Source: UBA12567 sp964524945
GTDB taxonomy: Bacteria; Planctomycetota; Phycisphaerae; Phycisphaerales; SM1A02
NCBI GenBank assembly: GCA_964524945.1
Contig: CAZGFN010000005.1
Location: 4,973 to 68,972, forward strand
Direction: 5' to 3'
Length of the DNA: 64,000 nt
In this document: piece after piece, positions 24,401 through 32,648 of the stretch
Layout of the letters: each line of letters begins with the position of its first letter
Numbering within the stretch: position 1 is the first letter of the stretch
Program-made: the position numbers and the translations under genes
The notes under the pieces: model-generated
Told to the model about the DNA's origin: nothing
Databases searched by the model: none
Seen by the model: the letters and a program-made list of their open reading frames with translations, nothing else

Positions 24401-24964
24401 GACGGCCTGAATGAAGCACGCATGGGGTTGTGGGTGCGAGTAGGCATCGTCGGCGAGCATTTGGCGACCGGTGGCGGGGTCGTTGACCCAGTGGCCTTGG
24501 GCCGGTCCACTGATTCCGTAGGCCCAGTGCAATCCTGTGTTGAACCACTGTGGGCTGTTGGGCGCGGCGACCTGATTGAGCATCATCCAGCAGAGTTCAT
24601 CATAGAAGGTCTGCGCATCGTCGGCGGACCCAAAGTACTCATGCTTCTCGCCCCAGGCACGCCAGCATCCAGCGAGGCGGTGAATCACTTGGCGAGCGCT
24701 GCGCTCTGGACCAAGTACTGGTTCGCCATGGTCGTCGACGATGGGTTGACCGTCGTCGTCAATCTGGGGCACCCCAGCCTTGCGGAAGTACTTGCTGACC
24801 ATGATGTCGGTGGCCAGTTGACTCCACGACTTTGGAATCCACGCGTCTTCCATTTCAAAGACGATGGACCCATCGGCATTGGTAATTCGGCTGGTTCGCT
24901 GCTCCCACTCAACTTGAGCGAATACGTCTTGTCCAACCTTGGTAAATTTTCGCTTGAGCTTCAT
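21449..24964 (-). CDS. nrdJ: Adenosylcobalamin-dependent (class II) ribonucleotide reductase
   Basis: Makes deoxyribonucleotides using B12, with no oxygen need. It has 1171 aa, the large form. The ten-stranded barrel is marked by NSPQWFNTGLHWAYG, PHACFIQAVDDDL, GSGTGTNFSVIRG, the substrate-binding NPCSEYMFLDDTACNLASINLL, and CAPTGTIGLL-like VIAPTGTIGLLMDCDTTGVEP. The extreme C-terminus is a zinc ribbon (CDNCGA...CYKCVNCG) with a final Cys pair that recycles the active site. I start at the ATG at 24964 after AAGGAG; a start 51 bases upstream is less likely. It follows dcd by 99 bases on the same strand. No cobalamin riboswitch is visible upstream. Confidence 0.97.
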   Translation of the reverse strand: MKLKRKFTKVGQDVFAQVEWEQRTSRITNADGSIVFEMEDAWIPKSWSQLATDIMVSKYFRKAGVPQIDDDGQPIVDDHGEPVLGPERSARQVIHRLAGCWRAWGEKHEYFGSADDAQTFYDELCWMMLNQVAAPNSPQWFNTGLHWAYGISGPAQGHWVNDPATGRQMLADDAYSHPQPHACFIQAVDDDLVGAGGIMDLWTREARLFKYGSGTGTNFSVIRGDEEPLSGGGRSSGLMSFLKIGDRAAGAIKSGGTTRRAAKMVCLDADHPDIEAFVSWKAREEIKVAAMVEGLKHISKDKQELASDLGLTLDYDFNGEAYQTVSGQNSNNSVRLSNDFMRAARDGADWDLINRTDGKVARSIQADGLWSQICRAAWESADPGLQFDTTINEWHTCPVDGRINASNPCSEYMFLDDTACNLASINLLKFWNAPKQTFDINGFEHAIDIWTIVLEISVLMAAFPSRSIAERSWRYRTLGLGYANLGALLMQSGIPYDSEEGRCVAGILTASLTGRSYAMSARMAKEHGAFAGFDDNRDKMLRVIRNHRLAAMGTDRDSKDWENIEIRPVPIDHDTARSGNINIANSGELLDHAIDAWDRALADGSSHGFRNAQVTVIAPTGTIGLLMDCDTTGVEPDFALTKFKKLAGGGYFKIANQSLRPSLLGLGYAEDEANEILRWVMGTLDLDVPMPGDDGEESRDGRTFRDYLIEQGYTTDDIADVMALLPTVFDLSFAFTAWNMPATVLKQCGIKDAESARARTDFNGLAVLGLTRMQITTLNRLICGTQTIENAPHLNDKHLPVFDCANRCGPTGTRFIASQGHIRMMAAAQPFISGAISKTINLPNEATLENISEAYRLSWELGLKANALYRDGCKLSQPLNTTSGDVTLDDDEDELELDQARNEVALEVVVAAEAAADVRPVDYVERVVERIIERPMRRRLPDTRRSITHHFNVAGHEGYLTVGMYDDGQPGELFITMSKEGSTIGGLMDSLGTAISVALQYGVPTKSLVTKFAHQRFEPQGMTTNSEIPFAKSLVDYIFRWMGMEFIEGYREANAPAHTASKPKPVIKEDLTCNDRTSSKPADGQDGRGRTAEPLTKGSSERPIDAASTPAISVIAVESDGIMTTQQATSLSQATAALMGDAPPCDNCGAITVRNGTCYKCVNCGNSMGCS

Positions 24965-25063
24965 GATGACTCCTTGGGCGTCCTTGCCCGGCGGCTGTGA
25001 GCCGCCCTCCTGCACTGCATCACCACCGCCCCCCGCACACGACGCGGGTGGAGGTGACTATTT

Positions 25064-25636
25064 TCAACCATCGACGCGTGGGAGCGTCAACCCCTCTTGG
25101 TTCTGGTATTTGCCACGCTTATCGGCGTAGCTGACCTCACATTCACATTGCGCCCGCAGGAAGATCATCCGTGCGATGCCTTCGCACGCGTAGACCTTTG
25201 CGGGCAGTGGGGTGGTGTTGCTGATTTCCAGCGTCACCTTGCCACACCACTCAGGTTCCAGTGGTGTGACGTTGACGATCAGACCACACCGCGCGTAGGT
25301 GCTTTTACCTACGCAGATCGCCAGCACATTTCTGGGCACTTCGATCCACTCCATCGTTTCGGCCAGTGCGAAACTGTTGGGTGGAATCAGGATATGGTCT
25401 TGCCCCGTTTCGTTGGTATCCACCGTGACAAACGAGTCATCGGTGAAGTCCTTGGGGTCAACCACCGCGGTCCCGTCGCTGGTTGTGTTGGTGAAGATCT
25501 TGAAACGCGCACCAACGCGAACGTCGTACCCGTAATTCGAAACTCCGTAGGACACAATGTCACGCCGTGTGGCTTGGTTCGAGAATGGTTCGATCGACAC
25601 GCCTTCTCGAATTTCCAAATCGCTTAATACGGTCAT
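25064..25636 (-). CDS. dcd: dCTP deaminase
   Basis: Deaminates dCTP to dUTP for dTTP synthesis, so it shares a pathway and an operon with nrdJ. It has 190 aa from ATG 25636, with a possible ribosome site GGAAGAGA. Motifs: NYGYDVRVGARF, the trimer-contact GKSTYARCGLIVNVTPLEPEW, the catalytic Glu in GKVTLEISNTTPLP, and GIARMIFLRA. The N-terminus begins MTVLSDLEI. An upstream in-frame ATG at 25726 would add 30 Cys/Arg-rich residues and is rejected. A monofunctional deaminase is expected rather than the bifunctional deaminase-dUTPase, though that cannot be settled by eye. Confidence 0.94.
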   Translation of the reverse strand: MTVLSDLEIREGVSIEPFSNQATRRDIVSYGVSNYGYDVRVGARFKIFTNTTSDGTAVVDPKDFTDDSFVTVDTNETGQDHILIPPNSFALAETMEWIEVPRNVLAICVGKSTYARCGLIVNVTPLEPEWCGKVTLEISNTTPLPAKVYACEGIARMIFLRAQCECEVSYADKRGKYQNQEGLTLPRVDG

Positions 25637-26038
25637 GGGCCCAATCTCTTCCACACGCCAGCGTGATTTACCAGCAGACTCCATCAGTTGCCTGCAGCAC
25701 CGACACGAGGTGATGCAGGCCCTCATCCACCTCTCACCGGGTCACACACGCTTTGGGGCGTATATGAGGCCCGTTGGGAGGCCAGTGAAAGCCCTTGGGG
25801 GTCATCACTAGGGGTCGTATCGTACTACTACATGTTGTGTCTTCAACATTGGCACCCACTGAATCTTGTGATTTGGTATGGAACATGCCGCAAATCGGGT
25901 CCTGACTGCCCCTTAGAGGCACAAAATGTGCCATTAATGAGGGTCTTGGGGTCGTGAAGGGGTGTGGATGGCTTGTCGATAAGCCATTTTGACCCCCAAG
26001 AGCGGCTTAGGGCAAGCCACCGGTAGCATCCACCTTCC
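25637..26038. other. 402-bp divergent intergenic region between dcd and the helicase gene
   Basis: No gene seen. It must hold the promoters of dcd-nrdJ (minus) and the helicase-queG operon (plus). A weak minus-strand candidate is TTGAAG at 25841-25846 and ACGATA at 25819-25824, 16 bases apart. Two hairpins with the same arms sit just before the helicase start (see next entry). I looked for a B12 box or NrdR boxes and found none. Confidence 0.5.
25969..26018 (+). promoter_or_regulatory. Possible alternative-pairing leader upstream of the helicase gene
   Basis: Two hairpins share arms: TGGCTT-GTCGAT-AAGCCA (25969-25986) and GGCTT-AGGGC-AAGCC (26004-26018). The AAGCC of the first can instead pair with the GGCTT of the second, which would break both. 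The start codon is 20 bases further on and lacks a visible Shine-Dalgarno sequence. Confidence 0.35.
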
Positions 26039-28231
26039 ATGTCATCTGAGCATCCATTGTTGAGCCGCCTCACCGAGCCACAGGCGGCCTCCGTCATGCA
26101 TCAAGCGGGGCCACTGCTGGTGCTTGCGGGGCCTGGTTCGGGAAAGACCACGGTCGTGACACGGCGGATCGCCATGCTGCTGGATAGTGGTGTGCCACCG
26201 TGGTCTATTTTGGCGCTGACCTTTACCAACAAGGCCGCTGGCGAAATGCGTCAGCGTGTGCAGAACCTCGTGGGCGCACACGAAGCACGCGGTGTGACGA
26301 TCTCTACGTTTCACTCGTTTTCAGCGATGCAGTTGCGTACGTTGGGCGACCGAGTGGGCGCGCCCGATGACTTTACGATTTACGACACATCAGATCAGCG
26401 AAGTGCCGTCAAAGAAGCCATTGCTGAAGCGGGACTCGACACAAGCAATTGGCCACCAGCATCGGTACTTGGCGCCATCAGCCAGGCCAAGAATGCACTG
26501 TGCGGCCCGGATGATTTCGAGCGTAATGCCGGCGACTTTTATTCGCGTTCGATGGCGCGCATCTATCGCACCTACCAGAATACCTTAACCCGCTGTCGAG
26601 CGCTCGATTTTGACGATCTGCTGCGCCTGCTCGCTGTGGCGCTGCGTGACAACGCTACGCTTCGTGCCGACATGGGAGGTCGCTATCAGTTCCTGCTCGT
26701 AGACGAATATCAGGACACCAATCACGCGCAGTTCGTGATTGCCTCTGCCATTGCTTCGGTTCACCGAAACATCTGTGTTGTGGGTGATCCCGACCAGTCG
26801 ATCTATGCGTGGCGAGGAGCGGACATCACCAATATTCTGGAATTCGAGACGCGATACGACGATGCCGTAGCCGTTTCGCTTGGAGAGAACTTCCGAAGCA
26901 CCGCGAACATCGTGACGGCCGCGGCGGGATTGATTCGACACAATGAGAGCCATCGAGCACGCGAGTTCAGCACGTCGCGGGGGGATGGCGACAAGCCGAT
27001 TATTCAGTCAGTTCCAGACGAACACGCTGAAGCCAAGGACGTCGTTGAGCGGCTGAGTACATGGCGAAGTGAGCATGAATTGGCCTGGTCGGACATGGCC
27101 GTGCTGTATCGACTCAATGCTCAGAGTCGGGTGCTCGAAGAGGCATTTCGGCGAGCGGAAGTGCCGTATGTCGTGGCGCGTGGAACGGCCTTCTACGACC
27201 GTCGCGAAGTTAAGGATGCACTGTGCTATCTTCGGCTGCTCCTCAATGAGCGGGACGATGTCGCCCTGCGGCGCATCATCAATGTGCCCACTCGTGGCAT
27301 CGGCAAGACGAGCCTTGACAAGGTTGAGCGGCTCGCGGCCAAGCATGATGTGCCGGTGATGGAAGCAATTCGTCGTTGCCGTGAGATCGACAGTTTGACC
27401 GCCCGCGCCCGCACAGCCCTCCTTCGCTTTGTGTCGATGATCGACTCATGGCGGCAAGCACTCGGTGGCGCGCTCATTGAACTGTCCCTTGAAGACCTCG
27501 TCGCCCGTGTACTCGAAGAGTCAGGGCTCGAAGGCGCCGCTCGCACCAAACGGGGGGAAGAAGATCTTGATCGGCTTGCCAACTTGCAGGAACTCGTCAG
27601 CGCTGCGGCGGATCGCACGGTTACCGAGGCCGATTCCGGCAATGCGCCTCATGACTTGCGAGGCCGCTTGGCGGCATGGCTTGAGTCGATCGCGCTCATC
27701 AGTGATGCAGATGCAGTGGACCCCACGCAAGGGGCGGTCACGCTCATGACCTTGCATGCAGCCAAGGGGCTGGAGTTCGAATGTGTCGCGATTGTTGGAT
27801 GCGAGCAGGGGGTGCTTCCCCATGCACGGGCGGCGGAAGATCCAGCGGGCATGGAAGAAGAACGACGTCTGTGTTATGTGGGAATGACCCGGGCCAGAGG
27901 GCATTTGCTCATGACGCATGCGTCGGTGCGTTCGCAGCGTGGCCGCACCGAGTCAATGATTCCCAGTCGATTTCTCGACGAGATTCCAGCAGATTCGGTT
28001 CGGGTATTGGAAACAGCCGATCCGTGGACGCTCCCCCCAGCGCCGCTTCCTGAAGTCATCATCGGGCAGGCAGTTCGACACCCTCGGTTTGGCGTGGGCA
28101 TTGTGATGCGATTTGGACGGCGGGGAGCGGGGCGGCTGGTAACCGTGGATTTTGAGCAGTACGGTCCCCGCACCATGCCTGCCTCACACGCATCACTTGA
28201 GCCACTCAGCCAAGAGTACGGCGACCTGTGA
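26039..28231 (+). CDS. UvrD/PcrA/Rep-type superfamily 1 DNA helicase
   Basis: A 3'-5' DNA helicase acting in repair and replication. It has 730 aa in the usual four-subdomain layout: motif I (Walker A) AGPGSGKTTVVTRRIA near residue 31, LTFTNKAAGEMRQR, motif Ib TISTFHSF, motif II DEYQDTNHAQ, motif III VGDPDQSIYAWRGA, motif IV SLGENFRST, motif V VTLMTLHAAKGLEFECVAI, and motif VI CYVGMTRARGHLLM. The C-terminal ~70 residues end with a small beta domain (VRHPRFGVGIVMRFG) typical of PcrA-like proteins. UvrD, PcrA and Rep cannot be told apart here. The TGA overlaps the GTG of queG. Confidence 0.95.
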   Translation: MSSEHPLLSRLTEPQAASVMHQAGPLLVLAGPGSGKTTVVTRRIAMLLDSGVPPWSILALTFTNKAAGEMRQRVQNLVGAHEARGVTISTFHSFSAMQLRTLGDRVGAPDDFTIYDTSDQRSAVKEAIAEAGLDTSNWPPASVLGAISQAKNALCGPDDFERNAGDFYSRSMARIYRTYQNTLTRCRALDFDDLLRLLAVALRDNATLRADMGGRYQFLLVDEYQDTNHAQFVIASAIASVHRNICVVGDPDQSIYAWRGADITNILEFETRYDDAVAVSLGENFRSTANIVTAAAGLIRHNESHRAREFSTSRGDGDKPIIQSVPDEHAEAKDVVERLSTWRSEHELAWSDMAVLYRLNAQSRVLEEAFRRAEVPYVVARGTAFYDRREVKDALCYLRLLLNERDDVALRRIINVPTRGIGKTSLDKVERLAAKHDVPVMEAIRRCREIDSLTARARTALLRFVSMIDSWRQALGGALIELSLEDLVARVLEESGLEGAARTKRGEEDLDRLANLQELVSAAADRTVTEADSGNAPHDLRGRLAAWLESIALISDADAVDPTQGAVTLMTLHAAKGLEFECVAIVGCEQGVLPHARAAEDPAGMEEERRLCYVGMTRARGHLLMTHASVRSQRGRTESMIPSRFLDEIPADSVRVLETADPWTLPPAPLPEVIIGQAVRHPRFGVGIVMRFGRRGAGRLVTVDFEQYGPRTMPASHASLEPLSQEYGDL

Positions 28232-29274
28232 GCAGTACCACGCTGGGCGGCGACACTTTTGTGCAGGACTGTCTGAACGCTGGCTGCGCGCTTGCGGGCG
28301 TGACGAGCGCCGATCCACCCGAGCGTGGTGGGATTCTTAGCAACTGGTTTGACGATGGATGTCATGGGTCGATGCAGTGGCTGGGTCGCCACCGGGACAT
28401 CCGAATGGATCCGCGTTTGTTGCTGAGCGGTGCCCGATCAATTATTTGTGTGGCCGATCGATATCCATTAGTCGACTCTGATGAGGGGCCGCGCATCGCC
28501 TCCTATGCCCGCGGTCGTGACTACCACAAAGTCATCAAGAAACGGTTGCACGCATTGTGTGATCGGTGGTCCCAGCAGTATCCCGCTGCGGACTTTCGAA
28601 CTTGTGTTGATACGGCACCGCTGCTCGAACGCGAGGTCGCCGAGCGGGCGGGTCTTGGGCGGGTTGGTAAGAATACGCTGCTGATCGAACCTAGCGGTGG
28701 TTCGCAGTTGCTGCTGGGGGAAGTGCTCACGACGCTGCATATCAGGCCAACCCCGGGGCAGCAGGACGATCCATGTGGCACGTGTACTCGCTGTATTGAT
28801 GCGTGCCCAACCGATGCGCTGACTCCCTGGCGGCTCGACGCGCGTCGGTGTATTTCGGCGATGACCATTGAGCATCGGGAGGTCATCGATTCCAAGTGGC
28901 ATCAGGGCATCGGTCGCTGGCTCTTTGGGTGCGATGCGTGCCAGACCGCGTGTCCGCACAATCACCCCACGGTTCACACGCAGTTATTGCCTGTTGGAGA
29001 CACCACTGGTGATCGCGTTGGCGAGCTCAATGTGTTGGAGGTTATGCGGTGGACGGCTGACGATCGCGTCGAGCGGCTTGGCGGCACATCAATGACCCGC
29101 GCGACGCTGGAGATGCTTCGCCGCAATGCCTGCATCGTCGCTGGAACGATGGGGGATAGTCCTGATCGCACGGAGATCTGCGGGGCACTACAAGCAATTG
29201 TCGCTTCGGACGATCAGCCGGACATGGTCCGTGCTGCAGCAATCGCTTCGCTGGAACGACTCAATGCACCGTAA
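28228..29274 (+). CDS. queG: Epoxyqueuosine reductase
   Basis: Last step of queuosine synthesis: reduces epoxyqueuosine in tRNA to queuosine, using cobalamin and two 4Fe-4S clusters. It has 348 aa. Motifs: YARGRDYHKVIKKRL and TAPLLEREVAERAGLGRVGKNTLLI in the B12 domain, the ferredoxin-like cluster binding CGTCTRCIDACPTDAL, a second cluster CDACQTACPHN, and a HEAT-like helical C-terminus. It starts at GTG, overlapping the helicase stop (GTGA). It is a second B12-dependent enzyme in the window, along with NrdJ. Confidence 0.95.
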   Translation: MSSTTLGGDTFVQDCLNAGCALAGVTSADPPERGGILSNWFDDGCHGSMQWLGRHRDIRMDPRLLLSGARSIICVADRYPLVDSDEGPRIASYARGRDYHKVIKKRLHALCDRWSQQYPAADFRTCVDTAPLLEREVAERAGLGRVGKNTLLIEPSGGSQLLLGEVLTTLHIRPTPGQQDDPCGTCTRCIDACPTDALTPWRLDARRCISAMTIEHREVIDSKWHQGIGRWLFGCDACQTACPHNHPTVHTQLLPVGDTTGDRVGELNVLEVMRWTADDRVERLGGTSMTRATLEMLRRNACIVAGTMGDSPDRTEICGALQAIVASDDQPDMVRAAAIASLERLNAP

Positions 29275-29286
29275 AGATCCGACTGA

Positions 29287-31200
29287 TCAACGCGGGGCCA
29301 ATGTCGCCATGGCTTGCTTTAGCTGTTGGGCTGTTTTGATCTTGCCACTGCGAAGGTCGGCTGCTGCGGTTGTGAATCCGGTCAGCATGGTCTGTAATTG
29401 ATCGACGCCCGGTGTTGGTTTGCCTTGGATTTCAGGCACACCAGTGAGTTTCCACTGTCCATCAACCTTGGCGGCGGAAATGGAACCAGGCGTATTCATT
29501 TCTCCCGTCGAAATGGTGATGGTGCCTTGTTCTGGCTGCGTCTCCTGTATGGAAACCACTTTGAATCCTATGGCCGTCGCACTCATTTCGGACAGAAAGC
29601 CGTTGAACATCTCAGCCATCATGGCGGCACTCGGGTCCTTGCCCAGTGCCGACTCTTGAAGGGCTGTACTGAAGTCACCCAGTGCCGCGGGCAACTTGCC
29701 CAGTAGTTCCAGCTGCTTGCACGGCTGGCTAGGTGCGTTGCAGTCCATGAGTGTGGTCATTGCGGGCAGAGCTTGCTGGTAGGGCTGGTTGGATCCTGCA
29801 GCAAACTCATTGGCCAGTTGCACAAGGCCGGCGGGCGCATCACTGGTTGCGGTGGATGACGGGGGGGTCGGCGGCGGTGTCGTCGCCGCGTCAGGGCTTG
29901 GGAGATTTGAGAAGTCGCCATCGAGACTGGCCTGCAATGCTTCAAGGCCGGTTCGAATGGCATCGCCCTGACCCGAGCCAAAACCATCTACGAGTTGCGT
30001 GGCGGAATCGAGGGCAGACTGTCCGGCCGCTCGGGCCGCTTTGACCTGGCCCTCGAGGACGTTTTTGGTTTCGTTCCACGTTGCTGAAATGGTTCGGCCT
30101 TGGTGTTCACCGGCCGTTGACAGCGATGCAATACAACGCTGGAGTAAGGATGTCTCAGAGATGGACAGTTCAGCCGTTGCGACACGGGCCTGCAATTCGA
30201 GCAGTCGGTCTGAGTTGCCATCCTTGCGGTTGCGTGTTCGTGCGGCCTTGGACGCCGCCTTGGCTGCGGCTTCGAGGTGCGTGCGGGTGGTGTCGGCCCC
30301 TTTGGCAAGAGAATCGGTTAGCAAGGTCGTCAAAGACTGCGTGGTCGAGGTCAGTTCGTCATCGAGCTGCGTCGAAATGGTTTGGAGTTGTGTTAGCTGT
30401 TGGCGTCTTGCTGCTGCCAGTGCTTCTAGGGAGGTACTGCGGTCATCGATGACCGTTATGGTGTCTTCGAGGCCCTGCATGCGGATGTCCATGGCCTGCA
30501 GTTGTGGGTCGGCTTGCAACTCAAGGACAGACTTGCGCCGATCCATTTCAGCTTCTTGGCGTGCCGCGTCCAGATCGACACCTGCGGCCTGTTTGCGGTT
30601 CGCAAGGGCCTGAGCAGTATCCGCAGCATCTGCATTGCTGCGAAGGGTTGCGGCGACTTGGGCTTTCTCTTGAATGAAGGCCAGGGATTGATCGACTGAC
30701 TGTCGAATGGTCTTCACATCGAGTTGGTGTTGCGCACGCGCGTCCCGCATTGCCGACATCTGCCTGGAGAGGTCCGCTCGAATTTGGGTGAGTTCATCGA
30801 CGTTGATGTCTTGCGAGTCGCGCAGCCGGGCTGAGAGGGCATCGATCGCGTCGAGCCCGGTTCTGATTGCATCGACGTGTCCGACCAGTGCGGAGGCTTC
30901 CATCATGTCTGTGACCGTTATCTGAGCGGACAAGGTGGCCAGTCCCAACTCAGACTCAGCTATGATTCGACCAGCGATTGACTGGGCCGTCTTATCATCG
31001 CTTCGAATACGACTGGCGCCACGCGAGACGGCGGCCAACGTGTTGGCCGCCTTGGTGTCGCCTGGTTGCAGTTGCGAAAGCGTGTCTTGTAGCGTTGAGA
31101 GTTCGTCTAATGCGGCGCGATGGCTTGCAGCCTTGGGATCTTCGCATCCGGCATGGGCAATCATCGCCGATAAGGCGAGCAGCAGAATCAATCGGGACAT
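29287..31200 (-). CDS. Exported coiled-coil protein, unknown
   Basis: 637 aa. A signal peptide (MSRLILLLALSAMIAHAGC) ends in Cys19; the -3 position is His, so the lipobox is atypical and the anchor is uncertain. Residues 25-400 are long heptad-patterned helices rich in Ala, Gln and Ser, which read as an extended coiled coil. A Thr/Pro/Ser linker near residue 435 (TTPPPTPPSSTAT) leads to a smaller C-terminal globular part (LDGDFSNL, VVSIQETQPEQGTITI, AAKVDGQWKLTGVPE). Its stop lies 12 bases from that of queG, convergent. It is the last gene of the GDH strand block. No family recognised. Confidence 0.6.
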   Translation of the reverse strand: MSRLILLLALSAMIAHAGCEDPKAASHRAALDELSTLQDTLSQLQPGDTKAANTLAAVSRGASRIRSDDKTAQSIAGRIIAESELGLATLSAQITVTDMMEASALVGHVDAIRTGLDAIDALSARLRDSQDINVDELTQIRADLSRQMSAMRDARAQHQLDVKTIRQSVDQSLAFIQEKAQVAATLRSNADAADTAQALANRKQAAGVDLDAARQEAEMDRRKSVLELQADPQLQAMDIRMQGLEDTITVIDDRSTSLEALAAARRQQLTQLQTISTQLDDELTSTTQSLTTLLTDSLAKGADTTRTHLEAAAKAASKAARTRNRKDGNSDRLLELQARVATAELSISETSLLQRCIASLSTAGEHQGRTISATWNETKNVLEGQVKAARAAGQSALDSATQLVDGFGSGQGDAIRTGLEALQASLDGDFSNLPSPDAATTPPPTPPSSTATSDAPAGLVQLANEFAAGSNQPYQQALPAMTTLMDCNAPSQPCKQLELLGKLPAALGDFSTALQESALGKDPSAAMMAEMFNGFLSEMSATAIGFKVVSIQETQPEQGTITISTGEMNTPGSISAAKVDGQWKLTGVPEIQGKPTPGVDQLQTMLTGFTTAAADLRSGKIKTAQQLKQAMATLAPR

Positions 31201-31265
31201 GGTGTGAGGTTCTCCAATGCGTCCTCTGGGAGTCAGAATTCAAGCCCAGAAGGGGGACGATAGCA

Positions 31266-32648
31266 CTACCGTGGGGTACGCTGGGCCTCATCGGGGCTTG
31301 GCTGCGTGGAAATTGGCGATGTCACGGGGTATTCGGGGCGGGGGGACCGCATCATCGACTCGATCCAGCGAACCGAGGCCGACATGGCGCCCGATCGGAC
31401 TCGCGGGAAGACTGCTTTCCAGCCCTCGACTGGTGGGTGCGGATGCGTGGCCTCGCTGCGTGGAAGGGCGTATTGCAGAAGGATCGACTCGCTGGGCGTC
31501 TTCCAGTTGATCATCGGCCCGTCATCGACGGTCAGTTCATCGAGGATAAGCAGGTTGGATGTTCGCATGCCGTCGGTCAGTCGTGGGCTTCGATACAACT
31601 TGAACCGACCTGCATCCGGGCCGCCGTGGCAGTCGGTCATGCCACACCGGGGTACGAGCCAGGCATCGTGCACATGTTGTCGGAATCGGCGTAGCGATGG
31701 GGGCTCGCTCAAGACTTGCACGTGCGCGTAGTGCTCGCGTGCACGGAGTTGAAACATCAGTTCCAGAACATCAATCGCCGGACCATTGAGCAGTGTGTTT
31801 CGCTGTTGGGGATCTGATGGGATGAGTGAACTTGTGGCATAGGCATCGATCAAGGCCTGTCTCGCCTCGGTTGAAATGGCAATCTTGGGCGCATCCTTGA
31901 GGTGTATTTCGTAGAGGCGAACTAGATTGACCGTCTCATCGTTGACCGGCGGTGGAAGGTGCGATTGAGCTTGTGCAGTCGGTGTGATGGCGTCATCGTC
32001 AACAGACTTGAAGTTGGATCGAGCTTTGGCGACGCGTCGTAACTGGCCCGCTTCACTGGATCGATGCTGCAGTAGGTGGCGATCCAGTTCCGAGATGGCC
32101 TCTTCCCATGCGCCTTCGGAGACCAGCCACCGGCATAGTTTGAGGTGCGCCGATTGGTGATCGACCGGATACCGATCGCGAAGCCGTTGGTATCGGTCGG
32201 CTGTTGATTCCAAGGGCGTCATCGACAGCAGTTCGGTGCGGTCGAGGGTCAGATTGATGCCCGAAATTCGAACGTCGACGGAATCGAATCCGTCGCGGAT
32301 CAGTTCGCCACGAAGGACTTTTCTGTTCCGCATCGCGATGGCCACATCGATTGGGGCCGGTGGGTCCAAGAGCAATTCCACGTACTGGATCGTCTTGGGA
32401 TCCATGCGAACGGTCTGTCCGGTTCGGGTGACCAGTACCAACTCGGTGTCGCTGGCATCGATGAGGTACCCGGCAGTGTCGTGATGGCGGGCGGCGTGCA
32501 CGATGACCCGGGGCCCTTTTGGGGGGGTGGCTTCTTGGGGGGTTTCCGGCGGCGATTCTGGTTGTGCCTCCGGGGTGGGGGGGGCCGAATCCGGTGGCAC
32601 CGGTGGGGGTGTTGTGATCAGCAGCAGGCTTAGTAGCGCGGTGATCAT
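31266..32648 (-). CDS. Exported Pro-rich protein with a CX4CH heme-like motif, unknown
   Basis: 460 aa. The N-terminal 12-residue hydrophobic stretch looks like a signal, followed by a Pro/Glu/Thr linker (residues 14-45). A first domain with beta strands (VIVHAARHHDTAGYLIDASDTELVLV) holds an Sm-like/OB-like pattern. The middle is helical. Near residue 335 is CGMTDCHGG, a C-x4-C-H pattern: a c-type cytochrome motif would be C-x2-C-H, and x4 variants are rarely reported. The C-terminal half may hold a ligand for it. The ATG overlaps the GDH stop (ATGA), so the gene is coupled to glutamate dehydrogenase. Function unknown. Confidence 0.6.
   Translation of the reverse strand: MITALLSLLLITTPPPVPPDSAPPTPEAQPESPPETPQEATPPKGPRVIVHAARHHDTAGYLIDASDTELVLVTRTGQTVRMDPKTIQYVELLLDPPAPIDVAIAMRNRKVLRGELIRDGFDSVDVRISGINLTLDRTELLSMTPLESTADRYQRLRDRYPVDHQSAHLKLCRWLVSEGAWEEAISELDRHLLQHRSSEAGQLRRVAKARSNFKSVDDDAITPTAQAQSHLPPPVNDETVNLVRLYEIHLKDAPKIAISTEARQALIDAYATSSLIPSDPQQRNTLLNGPAIDVLELMFQLRAREHYAHVQVLSEPPSLRRFRQHVHDAWLVPRCGMTDCHGGPDAGRFKLYRSPRLTDGMRTSNLLILDELTVDDGPMINWKTPSESILLQYALPRSEATHPHPPVEGWKAVFPRVRSGAMSASVRWIESMMRSPRPEYPVTSPISTQPSPDEAQRTPR

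Noticed and set aside
25637..26038. Cobalamin riboswitch or NrdR box before dcd-nrdJ
   Set aside because: Searched by eye for the B12 box and paired NrdR boxes on the minus strand; none seen.
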